This document shows, in pieces, positions 13,630-21,066 of a DNA stretch of 27,214 nt. Positions within the stretch are counted from its first letter, which is position 1, and each line of letters begins with the position of its first letter. The stretch lies in assembly GCA_041485905.1 (NCBI GenBank), contig JBGPKK010000051.1, positions 1 through 27,214 of the forward strand, written 5' to 3'. The DNA comes from JAHFUI01 sp041485905. Lineage in GTDB: Bacteria; Acidobacteriota; Vicinamibacteria; Vicinamibacterales; CAVVIG01. The notes beneath the pieces were generated by a model. The model made no database searches. It saw nothing but the letters and a program-made list of their open reading frames with translations, and was not told the DNA's origin. The position numbers and the translations under genes were made by a program.

Positions 13630-16600
13630 TCAGAACTCGAACTGCATGCCGAGTTTGATGAACCTGGCCTGCAGCACGTTGGTCGGCCGGAGCCAGGCGC
13701 TGGTGGCCGCCGTCGAGAACGTGTTCGTGACCGTGAACGGCCAGTCGCTGTTGAACAGATTGTAGGCGTCGAAGTCGACTCGGAAGCGGTACCGATCGAC
13801 CTTGAACGACTTCGCGATCTTGAGATCGAATTGCTGAAGGTTGTTCGGGCCGTAGTCGAAGCCGACGGGGATGAGGTTGGCGCTCTTGGTCGTGGCGCCA
13901 GCCGAGTACGCCCGGCCCAGCGTCGTCGCCGATGCCGGCATCGCGGTCCAGGTGGCCAGAATGCTCGGCGCGGCGCCGCCGTTCTGCACGCCGCGCACGA
14001 ACTGATACGTGCCGGTGAACTGCACGTCGAACGGCAGCGTGTAGGAACCCAGCAGCTTGAAGTCCGGACGATAGGCGAGATCCTGGTGGCAGGCCTGGCT
14101 GCCGTCCGAGAACTGCTCGGCCACTTCGGTCGCCGCGGTGACCACGTACTGCAGGATGCCGGCGTTGACCAGGTTGCACTGATCGAAGATGCGCTTCTGC
14201 GCGCCGAAGCCCGCCTGAATGAACGTCCCCGGTCGCGGCCTGGCGTTGACCGCCATGTCGAAGCCGGTGTAGATGTTCGTCTCGCCGCCGTAGTTGCTCG
14301 AGAACGTCAGGAGGTTGTTCAGGGGCAGCCCCAGCGCGACGACCGAGGGCTTCAGATCGTACAGGCCGCAGACCTGATTGCCGCCGCCATTCGGGAGATT
14401 CGGATCGCTCGGTGCGTTGGCGCAAAACGGTCCGTCGTAGCTGCCGTTCGCAAAGCTATAGCGCTGGTCGGCGGTGAGCGTCTGATTGCCAAACGCCCGA
14501 CGATACCAGCCGCCGCTGAGCGAGACCCGCGGCAGCAACTCGTGCTGCGCGTTGATCGTGTATTCCCAGTTGTATCCGCGCGCGCCCCAGCCGGTCAGTA
14601 CCGCCGGATCGACCGTCGTCGTCGGGGTGTTCTTGCCGAAGCTGGGCGTGGACGTCGACGCGGTGAGCTCGTTCAACTGGGCCACGCCGCCCGCGGTGAA
14701 GGGCGACCCATTGCCGTCCAGATCGCGCCACGCCCGCGTGTCGATCGCTCCGATCGCGACCTCCGGGTTGGCGTTGTCGGTGATGCTGCCGCCCGCGAGG
14801 CCGACACCGTTGACGTACCGGGCGACGCTGACCTTGACAGCGGTCTTCCCGTCGCCGAAGACGTCGAACGACACGCCGAGGCGCGGGCTCATGTCCTTCC
14901 AGTTCGCGACCCGGCCGACGCACCCGGCCGCGAGGCTGTTGATGCCGTCGGCGCAGCGGTCGAAGGTGAGCGCCGAGTTCCAGGTGCTGGCCGGCAGCGT
15001 CTCGGGCATCGTCTCGCTGATGAACCAGTCCCAGCGCAGGCCGGCGCTGATGGTGGCGCGGTTGATCGTCCACTTGTCCTGCGCGAACACGGCGCTGTCA
15101 TTCTTGATGGAATTGCGGCGATCGGTCGGAATCCGCAACGTCATGCTGACGGGATTGAGGTTCCCGTTGGCCAGCAGACCGTTGTAGGTGACCGCGGACA
15201 CATCGCCCGTCCACTGCTGCGCGAGCCGCCAGCGAGCCTGGCTGATCGTCGCGCCGAAGCGCATCGAGTGCGCGCCGGTGACGTAGGACGCGGCAAACTG
15301 CTCGGTGAACAGCTTCGAAAAGTGATCGGCCGGGTTGTTCCACGCGTTCGCGTTCTTGTTATTGCTGTTATCGACCAGCGTGACCAGGGGGACCGAACCC
15401 GCGAACACCGACGGCTGGTACACCTCCTGGTACTCCTGGTCGTACACGGCGAGACCCGCTTCGAGCAGCAACCGGTTCGTCGTTGGGCGGGTCCATTTCG
15501 AGACCGAGACAAAGCTGGTCGGCGTCGGCTCGATGGCGGACGCCTCGGGCGGGATGTTGGACGCGATCCCCCAGTGGCCGCGAACCTTGTCCTGCTCGTC
15601 GTGGTAGTACGACACCTTGTCCTTCTGTGTGAGTTGCGCCGTGGCGCGCACCGCGATGCTGCGGATATGGCCATCGTCGATGCCAGGCTGGGTCGTGTCG
15701 GCCACGTACTTGAACGGGTTCGGGTCGGCGTCGTAAAAGCTGTCGGCCACCGTCTTGTTGAGGCCCAGGTATCGGAACGTCGCGTAGAACCAGACTCTGT
15801 CCTTCGCGATCGGCCCGCCGATGCCGGGGTTGAAATCGTAGTTCTTCGTCAGCTGGCTGACGTTGGTGAGGAAGTTATTCGTCTTGTTGAACGTCGTATC
15901 GCCGGTCAGATTGGACCGGGTGCACGAGACGCCCAGTCCGGGAGAGCCGCAGTTGTCGGCGGCCGATGACGAGGGCGTGTAGTTGCCGAACACGATGCCC
16001 CGGAACTGGTTGCCGCCGTCTTTGGGCACCATGTTGATCCGCATGCCGCCCTGGCCCATTTCGGCCGAGTCGGCGCCCGTCACGTAGCTCAGCTCCTGAA
16101 AGCTGCCGTCATTCCAGTACACGCCGCTGTACGCGCCGTTGGCGCACAGGTTGTTCAGCCGCAGCCCGTCGATGGTCTGCACGCTGTCGGGCGACCCGCG
16201 GTACTGCAACGGCGACTGCTGGAGACCGCCCGATCCGCCGACGTCGCGCGACAGCGCGCCGCCGCCCCCGACCGCGAGGTTGGTGCCGGGAATCAGGATG
16301 CCGACCGCCTGGATGTTGCGGCCGGTCGGAATCGAGTCGAGCACCTCGCGCGTCATGACGGTCCGCGTCGTGATGTTCTGGACGTCAACGATGGGCGACT
16401 CGCCGGTGACGGTAATCGTTTCCGCGACAGCCCCGACTTTCAGGTCGGCGCTGACGGTGGCCGTGAAATCCGACGTCAGCTCGATGCCTTCGCGTTTGAC
16501 CGTGTTGAAGCCGGTCAGCGTGAAGGTGACACTGTAGGTGCCTGGCCGCAGCTGAATGACCTGGTACTGCCCGTTGTTGTCGGTGGTCGCCGATCGGGCC

Positions 16601-16767
16601 TTCTCGATCAACGCCGGGCTGGCCACTTCGACGGTGACGCCGGGCAACACCGCGCCCGACGTGTCCTTGACGGTTCCCGCAATCGCGCTGGTCTGCGCTG
16701 ACGCGATGATGGGCCAGAGCACGAGGCAGGTGACGACGACGACGATTCGCGAAGCGAACGTGCGCAT
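13630..16767 (-). CDS. Oar-like TonB-dependent receptor
   Basis: A 1045-aa outer-membrane receptor with a signal peptide (about 1-25, ending ASAQ). A carboxypeptidase-regulatory-like domain covers about 26-105 (AIAGTVKDTSGAVLPGVTV; GQYQVIQLRPGTYSVTFTLT). A TonB-box-like segment (ETITVTGESPIVDV) and a plug follow, then a long beta barrel ending in aromatic FEF. Such receptors import or bind large ligands with TonB energy; the ligand is unknown. The ATG at 16767 follows AAGGGAG and starts the signal peptide. Frames reaching to 17511 run across the promoter and the tetR gene and are artefacts. It heads a probable operon with the TPR protein and the copper monooxygenase. Confidence 0.9.
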   Translation of the reverse strand: MRTFASRIVVVVTCLVLWPIIASAQTSAIAGTVKDTSGAVLPGVTVEVASPALIEKARSATTDNNGQYQVIQLRPGTYSVTFTLTGFNTVKREGIELTSDFTATVSADLKVGAVAETITVTGESPIVDVQNITTRTVMTREVLDSIPTGRNIQAVGILIPGTNLAVGGGGALSRDVGGSGGLQQSPLQYRGSPDSVQTIDGLRLNNLCANGAYSGVYWNDGSFQELSYVTGADSAEMGQGGMRINMVPKDGGNQFRGIVFGNYTPSSSAADNCGSPGLGVSCTRSNLTGDTTFNKTNNFLTNVSQLTKNYDFNPGIGGPIAKDRVWFYATFRYLGLNKTVADSFYDADPNPFKYVADTTQPGIDDGHIRSIAVRATAQLTQKDKVSYYHDEQDKVRGHWGIASNIPPEASAIEPTPTSFVSVSKWTRPTTNRLLLEAGLAVYDQEYQEVYQPSVFAGSVPLVTLVDNSNNKNANAWNNPADHFSKLFTEQFAASYVTGAHSMRFGATISQARWRLAQQWTGDVSAVTYNGLLANGNLNPVSMTLRIPTDRRNSIKNDSAVFAQDKWTINRATISAGLRWDWFISETMPETLPASTWNSALTFDRCADGINSLAAGCVGRVANWKDMSPRLGVSFDVFGDGKTAVKVSVARYVNGVGLAGGSITDNANPEVAIGAIDTRAWRDLDGNGSPFTAGGVAQLNELTASTSTPSFGKNTPTTTVDPAVLTGWGARGYNWEYTINAQHELLPRVSLSGGWYRRAFGNQTLTADQRYSFANGSYDGPFCANAPSDPNLPNGGGNQVCGLYDLKPSVVALGLPLNNLLTFSSNYGGETNIYTGFDMAVNARPRPGTFIQAGFGAQKRIFDQCNLVNAGILQYVVTAATEVAEQFSDGSQACHQDLAYRPDFKLLGSYTLPFDVQFTGTYQFVRGVQNGGAAPSILATWTAMPASATTLGRAYSAGATTKSANLIPVGFDYGPNNLQQFDLKIAKSFKVDRYRFRVDFDAYNLFNSDWPFTVTNTFSTAATSAWLRPTNVLQARFIKLGMQFEF

Positions 16768-16806
16768 AAGTCGAGTCTCCCTTCGCTCCCAATTGTCCAG
16801 AACGCT

Positions 16807-16834
16807 ACCGACCGGTCGGTCGGTCGGCAGCATA
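16807..16834 (-). promoter_or_regulatory. TetR-type operator and -10 for the TonB-receptor operon
   Basis: ACCGACCGGTCGGT (16807-16820) is identical to the palindrome at 5748-5761, including the T before it. The -10 TATGCT (16834-16829, minus strand) lies 8 nt upstream, exactly as at the other site, and the start codon is 40 nt downstream. An extra CGGTCGG follows on the plus strand and gives a further overlapping half-site. The adjacent divergent gene encodes a TetR regulator. Confidence 0.75.
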
Positions 16835-16945
16835 GCACTGGCCGTCCTCACGGAACAACGTTCTTCCTCCGACTCTTTTTCGACCCGGTTCACGTGATAC
16901 GTGTTTTTGGATCGCCCGTGACGCCCGCCGCATCGCCGCCCGCGG

Positions 16946-16975
16946 TTGACGGCCGTCAAGGGTCCGAGGTATACC
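16946..16975 (+). promoter_or_regulatory. Promoter of the tetR gene, with a palindrome over the -35
   Basis: TTGACG (16946-16951) and TATACC (16970-16975) with 18 nt spacing form a likely promoter. The -35 is part of a perfect 14-nt palindrome, TTGACGGCCGTCAA (16946-16959). The start codon at 16987 is only 11 nt beyond the -10, so the mRNA would be almost leaderless, in keeping with the lack of a good SD. Confidence 0.5.
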
Positions 16976-16986
16976 GTGACCGACCG

Positions 16987-17652
16987 ATGACCGCCCGGCG
17001 CCAGCCCGCCTCCAGCCTCAACTCCCGACGTGCGGAAATCTGCCGAAAGGTCGCCCAGATCTTTTGCGACCGGGGATTTGACGCCACGTCGGTCAGCGAA
17101 ATCGCGCGTTCCCTCGGCATGACCAAGGCCGGACTCTACCATTACTTCGTCAGCAAAGAGGCGCTGCTCTTCGAGATCATCTCCTTCGGCCTCGATCGGG
17201 TCCACGATGAAGTCATCGTGCCCGTACGGGCGGTGCGCGATCCGGAGGAGCGTCTCCGGCAACTGGTGATCCGCCACGCTCGCATCATCACGCGCGCCCA
17301 GGGCGCGGTCGCGAGCTTGACGGACGAAATCCACGCGTTGCCGCCGCCGGCACGGAAGAAAGTCAAGCAGCGCATGCGGGTGTATTTCGATCTCGTCCGC
17401 GACACGCTGACCGAGCTCAAGGTCGCAGGTCGCCTGCGCCGTGTCGATGTCACCGTCGCCGCATTCAGTCTCCTCGGTACCATCGTCTGGCTTCCCCGCT
17501 GGTTCCGGCACGGGGGCAGACTGACCGAAGAACAGGTGGCCAAAGAGGTCGCCAATCTCGTGCTGGGAGGACTGCTGGAGCGGCAGGGCCTCACCATCGA
17601 ATCACCCCTCGCCCGCCGTCGGCTCTCGCCAGCGCGGCGAATGCCTCGTTGA
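16987..17652 (+). CDS. TetR/AcrR family transcriptional regulator
   Basis: A 221-aa regulator. Residues about 18-68 form the TetR helix-turn-helix (ICRKVAQIFCDRGFDATSVS, EIARSLGMTKAGLYHYFVSK), followed by a helical ligand domain resembling those of fatty-acid or acyl-CoA responsive members. It is divergent from the receptor operon, whose promoter holds a palindrome with a second copy at the 5707 operon; both are good candidate targets. The next gene on the other strand is an alcohol dehydrogenase, which fits control of a catabolic or uptake function. The ATG at 16987 matches the family start; an in-frame ATG at 16894 would include the promoter. Its last 62 bp overlap the end of the convergent dehydrogenase gene. 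Confidence 0.87.
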   Translation: MTARRQPASSLNSRRAEICRKVAQIFCDRGFDATSVSEIARSLGMTKAGLYHYFVSKEALLFEIISFGLDRVHDEVIVPVRAVRDPEERLRQLVIRHARIITRAQGAVASLTDEIHALPPPARKKVKQRMRVYFDLVRDTLTELKVAGRLRRVDVTVAAFSLLGTIVWLPRWFRHGGRLTEEQVAKEVANLVLGGLLERQGLTIESPLARRRLSPARRMPR

Positions 17653-18691
17653 TCTGGTTGAGCGCGTACGTCCGGCCGATCAGCTCGCGCAATTTGAGCT
17701 TTCCCTGTTGATACCACGCGACGAGCGCGGGGATGTCGCGCGCCGGTTGGCCGGAACCGTACACCGAGCCGATGAGGCGCTTCTCGTGCATGACGAACGG
17801 AAACATCGGCAGAGACGCCACGGCGTCGATGCGGGCCAAACCCGTCACGACGATCGTCCCGCCTTTGCGCGCGGAGGCGACCGCCGCGGCAACCGTTTCG
17901 GGCGTCCCCACGGTGTCGAACACATAGTCCGCGCCTCGTCCCGCCGTCAGGTCTCGAACAGCCTCCGACATGCTCGCGGGCGCCTTGACCACAGCGGTTG
18001 CGCCAAAGGCGCGCGCCAGCGCGAGGGGCGCGTCACGTTGATCGATCGCGATGATCTGCTCGGACCCGGCGAGGGCCGCTCCCTGCACGACGTTGAGGCC
18101 CACACCGCCGGCGCCGACGACCGCGATCCGCGCGCCGGCAGGCACGCGCGCGGCGTTCAACACCGCGCCGACACCGGTCACCACCGCGCAGCCGAGCGTC
18201 GCCAGCACGTCGAAGGGCACGTCCTTCGGCACCAGGATGGCGCCGGCGTCCGCCACGACCGCGTAGTCGGCGAAGCAGGCCGTCCCCAGAAACGCGGCCA
18301 CGCGCTCGTGGCCGTTGTGCAACCGGGTGACTCCGGACGGCAGACGGTTGCGATACGTCGTCTTGTCGAGGCGATCGCACACAACGGCCCGCCCGTCGCG
18401 GCATGGTGGACACACGCCGCACGCCGGCGCCCAACAGAACACGATGTGGTCGCCGGGCTGGACGCTCGTCACGTCTGGTCCGATCGCGCGCACCACGCCC
18501 GCTCCCTCGTGACCGAGCACCAGCGGCGTCGGCATCGGCCAGTCGCCGAGAGCGGGATGGAGATCGCTATGGCAGACGCCGGCGGCCTTGACCTCCACGA
18601 GCACTTCACCGGCCTCTGGCGCATCGAGCTCCAGCCGCTCGACGGCGAGCGGTGCGCCCGGCTCACGCAGAACAGCGGCGTTGACCCTCAT
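17591..18691 (-). CDS. Zinc-dependent alcohol dehydrogenase
   Basis: A 366-aa medium-chain dehydrogenase. Catalytic zinc ligands are C40 (GVCHSD), H61 (GHEGAG) and probably C168 (LGCAVVTG). The structural zinc is bound by C91, C94, C97 and C105. The nucleotide-binding loop GAGGVGLN is at 193-200. The layout resembles class III/NDMA-dependent-like enzymes, which oxidise alcohols or hydroxyacyl derivatives with NAD(P); the substrate is not evident. The ATG at 18691 is preferred to an upstream TTG. It lies 26 bp after the phosphotransferase on the same strand, so the two are probably co-transcribed. The stop lies inside the convergent tetR gene. Confidence 0.88.
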   Translation of the reverse strand: MRVNAAVLREPGAPLAVERLELDAPEAGEVLVEVKAAGVCHSDLHPALGDWPMPTPLVLGHEGAGVVRAIGPDVTSVQPGDHIVFCWAPACGVCPPCRDGRAVVCDRLDKTTYRNRLPSGVTRLHNGHERVAAFLGTACFADYAVVADAGAILVPKDVPFDVLATLGCAVVTGVGAVLNAARVPAGARIAVVGAGGVGLNVVQGAALAGSEQIIAIDQRDAPLALARAFGATAVVKAPASMSEAVRDLTAGRGADYVFDTVGTPETVAAAVASARKGGTIVVTGLARIDAVASLPMFPFVMHEKRLIGSVYGSGQPARDIPALVAWYQQGKLKLRELIGRTYALNQINEAFAALARADGGRGVIRW

Positions 18692-18699
18692 GACTTCCA

Positions 18700-18720
18700 A
18701 GTTCTCAGTTCTCAGTTCTA
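18700..18720. repeat. Three tandem heptamers (AGTTCTC type)
   Basis: AGTTCTC, AGTTCTC and AGTTCTA lie head to tail in the 26-bp gap between the dehydrogenase and the phosphotransferase. The last unit supplies the TAG stop of the phosphotransferase. This is the same class of short array as at 6731-6758. Confidence 0.7.
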
Positions 18721-19815
18721 CGCTCGCTCTGCCAACTGGGCCGCCTGGCGCGCGAGAGCGCTCACGCGCACGTCGAAATGAGCGAATCGCGAATCGTCGG
18801 TCTGGCCACGCGAGAAACGGAAGAAGATCTGTTGAATGACGACGGCGACTTTGAACAACGCGAACGTCTCGTAGAACCGGATGCCCGAGAGATCGCGACC
18901 GCTTCGCTCCGCGTAGTGATCGATGATCTCGTCGCGGCTGAACCAGCCGGGGCGGTCCACGACCGACGCCAGCGCATCGTGGAGATCGAGCGGCCGGCCG
19001 CGCGACCAGTAGGCAAGCAAGATGCCGACGTCAACGAGCGGATCGCCGAGCGCGCTCATCTCCCAGTCGAAGACCGCCACCAGACGGCTGGGGTCGGATC
19101 GATCGAGCATCACGTTATCGAGCTTGAAGTCGCCGTGAACCACGGACGGCCGCTCGGCATCGGCAGGCAGACGGGCAGCGAGCCACCCGGCAAGCGCTTC
19201 CATGTCCGGGACGTCAGCGATTCTCGATCGCTGCCAGCGCTCGGTCCATCCACCGATCTGCCGTTGCACGAAACCGGCCGGCTTGCCGAGTCTGGCCAGG
19301 CCGTGACGTGTGACGTCGATCGCGTGGAGGTCGGCCAGCGCGTCGACCAGCGCCGTGCTCACGGCCCGACGCACCTCCGGACGATTGGCCACGGGCGGGG
19401 GTTCTTCGTGACGGATGACCAGGCCGCGCCGACGTTCCATCGCGTAGAAGATCGCGCCGATCACGCTGGGATCGTCGCAGAAGAGGTATGGCCGCGGCGC
19501 GAGCGGGAAGACCGGATGCATCGCGGCGAGCCAGCGATGTTCACGCGCCATGTCGTGGGCCGTGGGCGGAACGGGGCCAAGCGGCGGGCGCCGAACCACG
19601 AGCTCGACCTCGCCGAAACGAACCAGATACGTCAGGTTCGAGTGGCCGCCCTGGAATTGTTCGACCTCCATCTCGCGGGAGAGATCGAGTCCCTCGATCT
19701 CGCAGGACGGAAGATGCTCGCGAAGATACGACGCCAGGCGTGGCCACTCGAGCTGTTCGGTCACTCGAACGGGCCGCGCGTCCTCGGACGAAGCGAGGCT
19801 TCTTCGGTCGCCCAT
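18718..19815 (-). CDS. Phosphotransferase family protein (ACAD10/11 kinase-like)
   Basis: A 365-aa aminoglycoside-phosphotransferase-fold kinase. It has a glycine-rich loop (GGHSNLTY, 57-64), the catalytic loop HGDFKLDN (H227, D229, N234) and the metal motif DWE (D250-E252, in FDWEMSALGDPLVDVG). It matches the kinase domain of ACAD10/11-type proteins rather than antibiotic-resistance kinases. Known relatives phosphorylate 4-hydroxyacyl-CoA before its removal to enter beta-oxidation. The neighbouring dehydrogenase and thiolase fit that setting. The start is ATG 19815; a TTG 18 bp earlier is possible. It is divergent from the thiolase, with 27 bp between the two starts. Confidence 0.85.
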   Translation of the reverse strand: MGDRRSLASSEDARPVRVTEQLEWPRLASYLREHLPSCEIEGLDLSREMEVEQFQGGHSNLTYLVRFGEVELVVRRPPLGPVPPTAHDMAREHRWLAAMHPVFPLAPRPYLFCDDPSVIGAIFYAMERRRGLVIRHEEPPPVANRPEVRRAVSTALVDALADLHAIDVTRHGLARLGKPAGFVQRQIGGWTERWQRSRIADVPDMEALAGWLAARLPADAERPSVVHGDFKLDNVMLDRSDPSRLVAVFDWEMSALGDPLVDVGILLAYWSRGRPLDLHDALASVVDRPGWFSRDEIIDHYAERSGRDLSGIRFYETFALFKVAVVIQQIFFRFSRGQTDDSRFAHFDVRVSALARQAAQLAERA

Positions 19816-19842
19816 CGACTTGGTCGCGGGCAATCATATACG

Positions 19843-21051
19843 ATGCGTTCGTTCGAACCGGTCATGAGAGAAGCCGTCGTGGTCGCGAGCAGCCGGACAC
19901 CGTTGGCGAAGGCGCATCGCGGGTCGTTCAACATCACCCGGCCGGACGATCTGGCCGCGCACTGCATTGCCGATGTCCTCCGCAAAGTTCCCCAACTTGA
20001 CCCGACGGAGATCGACGATGTGATCCTCGGCTGCGGTCAGCCTCATGGGCCCCAGGGTCACAACATCGCGCGCGTCGCCGCGCTGCGGGCCGGGCTGCCG
20101 GTGACCACGCCGGGCGTCACCGTGAATCGCTTCTGCAATTCCGGCCTTCAGGCCATCGTGCAGGCCGCGCACATGATCGTGCTGGAAGGCGCGGACGCCG
20201 CCATCGGCGGCGGCGTCGAATCGATCACGATGATGCAACGCGACAGCTCACCCAATCCGTGGGTGAACAAGCACCGTCCGGGTCTCTATATGGTGATGGG
20301 CGAGACGGCCGAAGTCGTGGCGAAGCGATACGGCGTCAGCCGGGAGGTCCAGGACGAATTTGCGCTGACCAGCCAGCAGCGCACCGCGCGCGCGCAGCAC
20401 GATGGATTCTTCAACGGCGAGATCGCACCCATGCACGTGAGACGCGCGGTGCTCGACAAGAAGACCGGCCAGCCTGTCGCCGAAGAGGACTACGACGCCG
20501 ATCGGGACGAGTGCAACCGCCCCGATACGACGATCGAGGGGTTGCTCAGGCTGCCACCGGTGTTCGATGCGACCAGCGGCCACGGGAGCGTGACGGCCGG
20601 CAACTCCTCGCAACTCTCCGACGGCGCGTCTGCGACGCTCCTCATGTCCAGGGCGCGCGCCCAGGCGCTCGGCGTGAGGCCGATGCTCATCTTCCGTGGC
20701 TACGCCGTCGCCGCGTGCGAACCGGATGAGATGGGCATCGGGCCCGTGTTTGCCGTGCCGAAGCTGCTCCGGAGGCACGGACTCGGCGTCGACGACATCG
20801 ATCTCTGGGAGCTGAACGAGGCCTTTGCGTCGCAGGCCATCTACTGCCGGGACACGCTCGGGATACCGATGGACCGACTGAACGTCAACGGCGGTGCGAT
20901 CGCGATCGGACATCCGTTTGGGATGACGGGGTCGCGGCTCGTCGGCACGCTCGCCAATGCCATGCTCGCGCGGCAGGCGCGCTACGGCGTCGTGACGATG
21001 TGCGTCGGGGGCGGTCAAGGAGCGGCCGCGTTGTTCGAAGCGTCCAATTGA
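19843..21051 (+). CDS. Thiolase (acetyl-CoA acyltransferase)
   Basis: A thiolase of 402 aa from ATG 19843, or 395 aa from ATG 19864, which is closer to the usual family start (MREAVVVASSRTP). Numbering from the latter, the nucleophile is C91 (NRFCNSGLQA), with H350 (GGAIAIGHPFGMTGSR) and C380 (MCVGGGQGAA) as the catalytic His and second Cys. It cleaves 3-ketoacyl-CoA in beta-oxidation or runs the reverse condensation. No SD is seen before either ATG, and the mRNA may be leaderless. The divergent phosphotransferase and dehydrogenase suggest one acyl-CoA degradation locus. Frames extending left of 19843 only run antisense to the phosphotransferase. Confidence 0.9.
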   Translation: MRSFEPVMREAVVVASSRTPLAKAHRGSFNITRPDDLAAHCIADVLRKVPQLDPTEIDDVILGCGQPHGPQGHNIARVAALRAGLPVTTPGVTVNRFCNSGLQAIVQAAHMIVLEGADAAIGGGVESITMMQRDSSPNPWVNKHRPGLYMVMGETAEVVAKRYGVSREVQDEFALTSQQRTARAQHDGFFNGEIAPMHVRRAVLDKKTGQPVAEEDYDADRDECNRPDTTIEGLLRLPPVFDATSGHGSVTAGNSSQLSDGASATLLMSRARAQALGVRPMLIFRGYAVAACEPDEMGIGPVFAVPKLLRRHGLGVDDIDLWELNEAFASQAIYCRDTLGIPMDRLNVNGGAIAIGHPFGMTGSRLVGTLANAMLARQARYGVVTMCVGGGQGAAALFEASN

Positions 21052-21066
21052 GCCGGTCGCTCCGGA

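Noticed and set aside
13619..14425. Long N-terminal extension of the TPR gene frame
   Set aside because: The extension overlaps the receptor gene on the same strand in another frame; the signal peptide and SD place the start at 13618.
13435..15969. An 844-codon open frame on the plus strand
   Set aside because: It lies antisense to the TPR and TonB-receptor genes, is rich in Arg/Val/Ala as expected for GC-rich shadow frames, and has no domain or SD.
16768..17511. Extension of the receptor frame to 17511
   Set aside because: It would cross the operator, both promoters and the tetR gene; the signal peptide starts at 16767.
18718..19815. Aminoglycoside resistance phosphotransferase
   Set aside because: The motifs and the thiolase/dehydrogenase neighbours fit the ACAD10/11-type catabolic kinases better.
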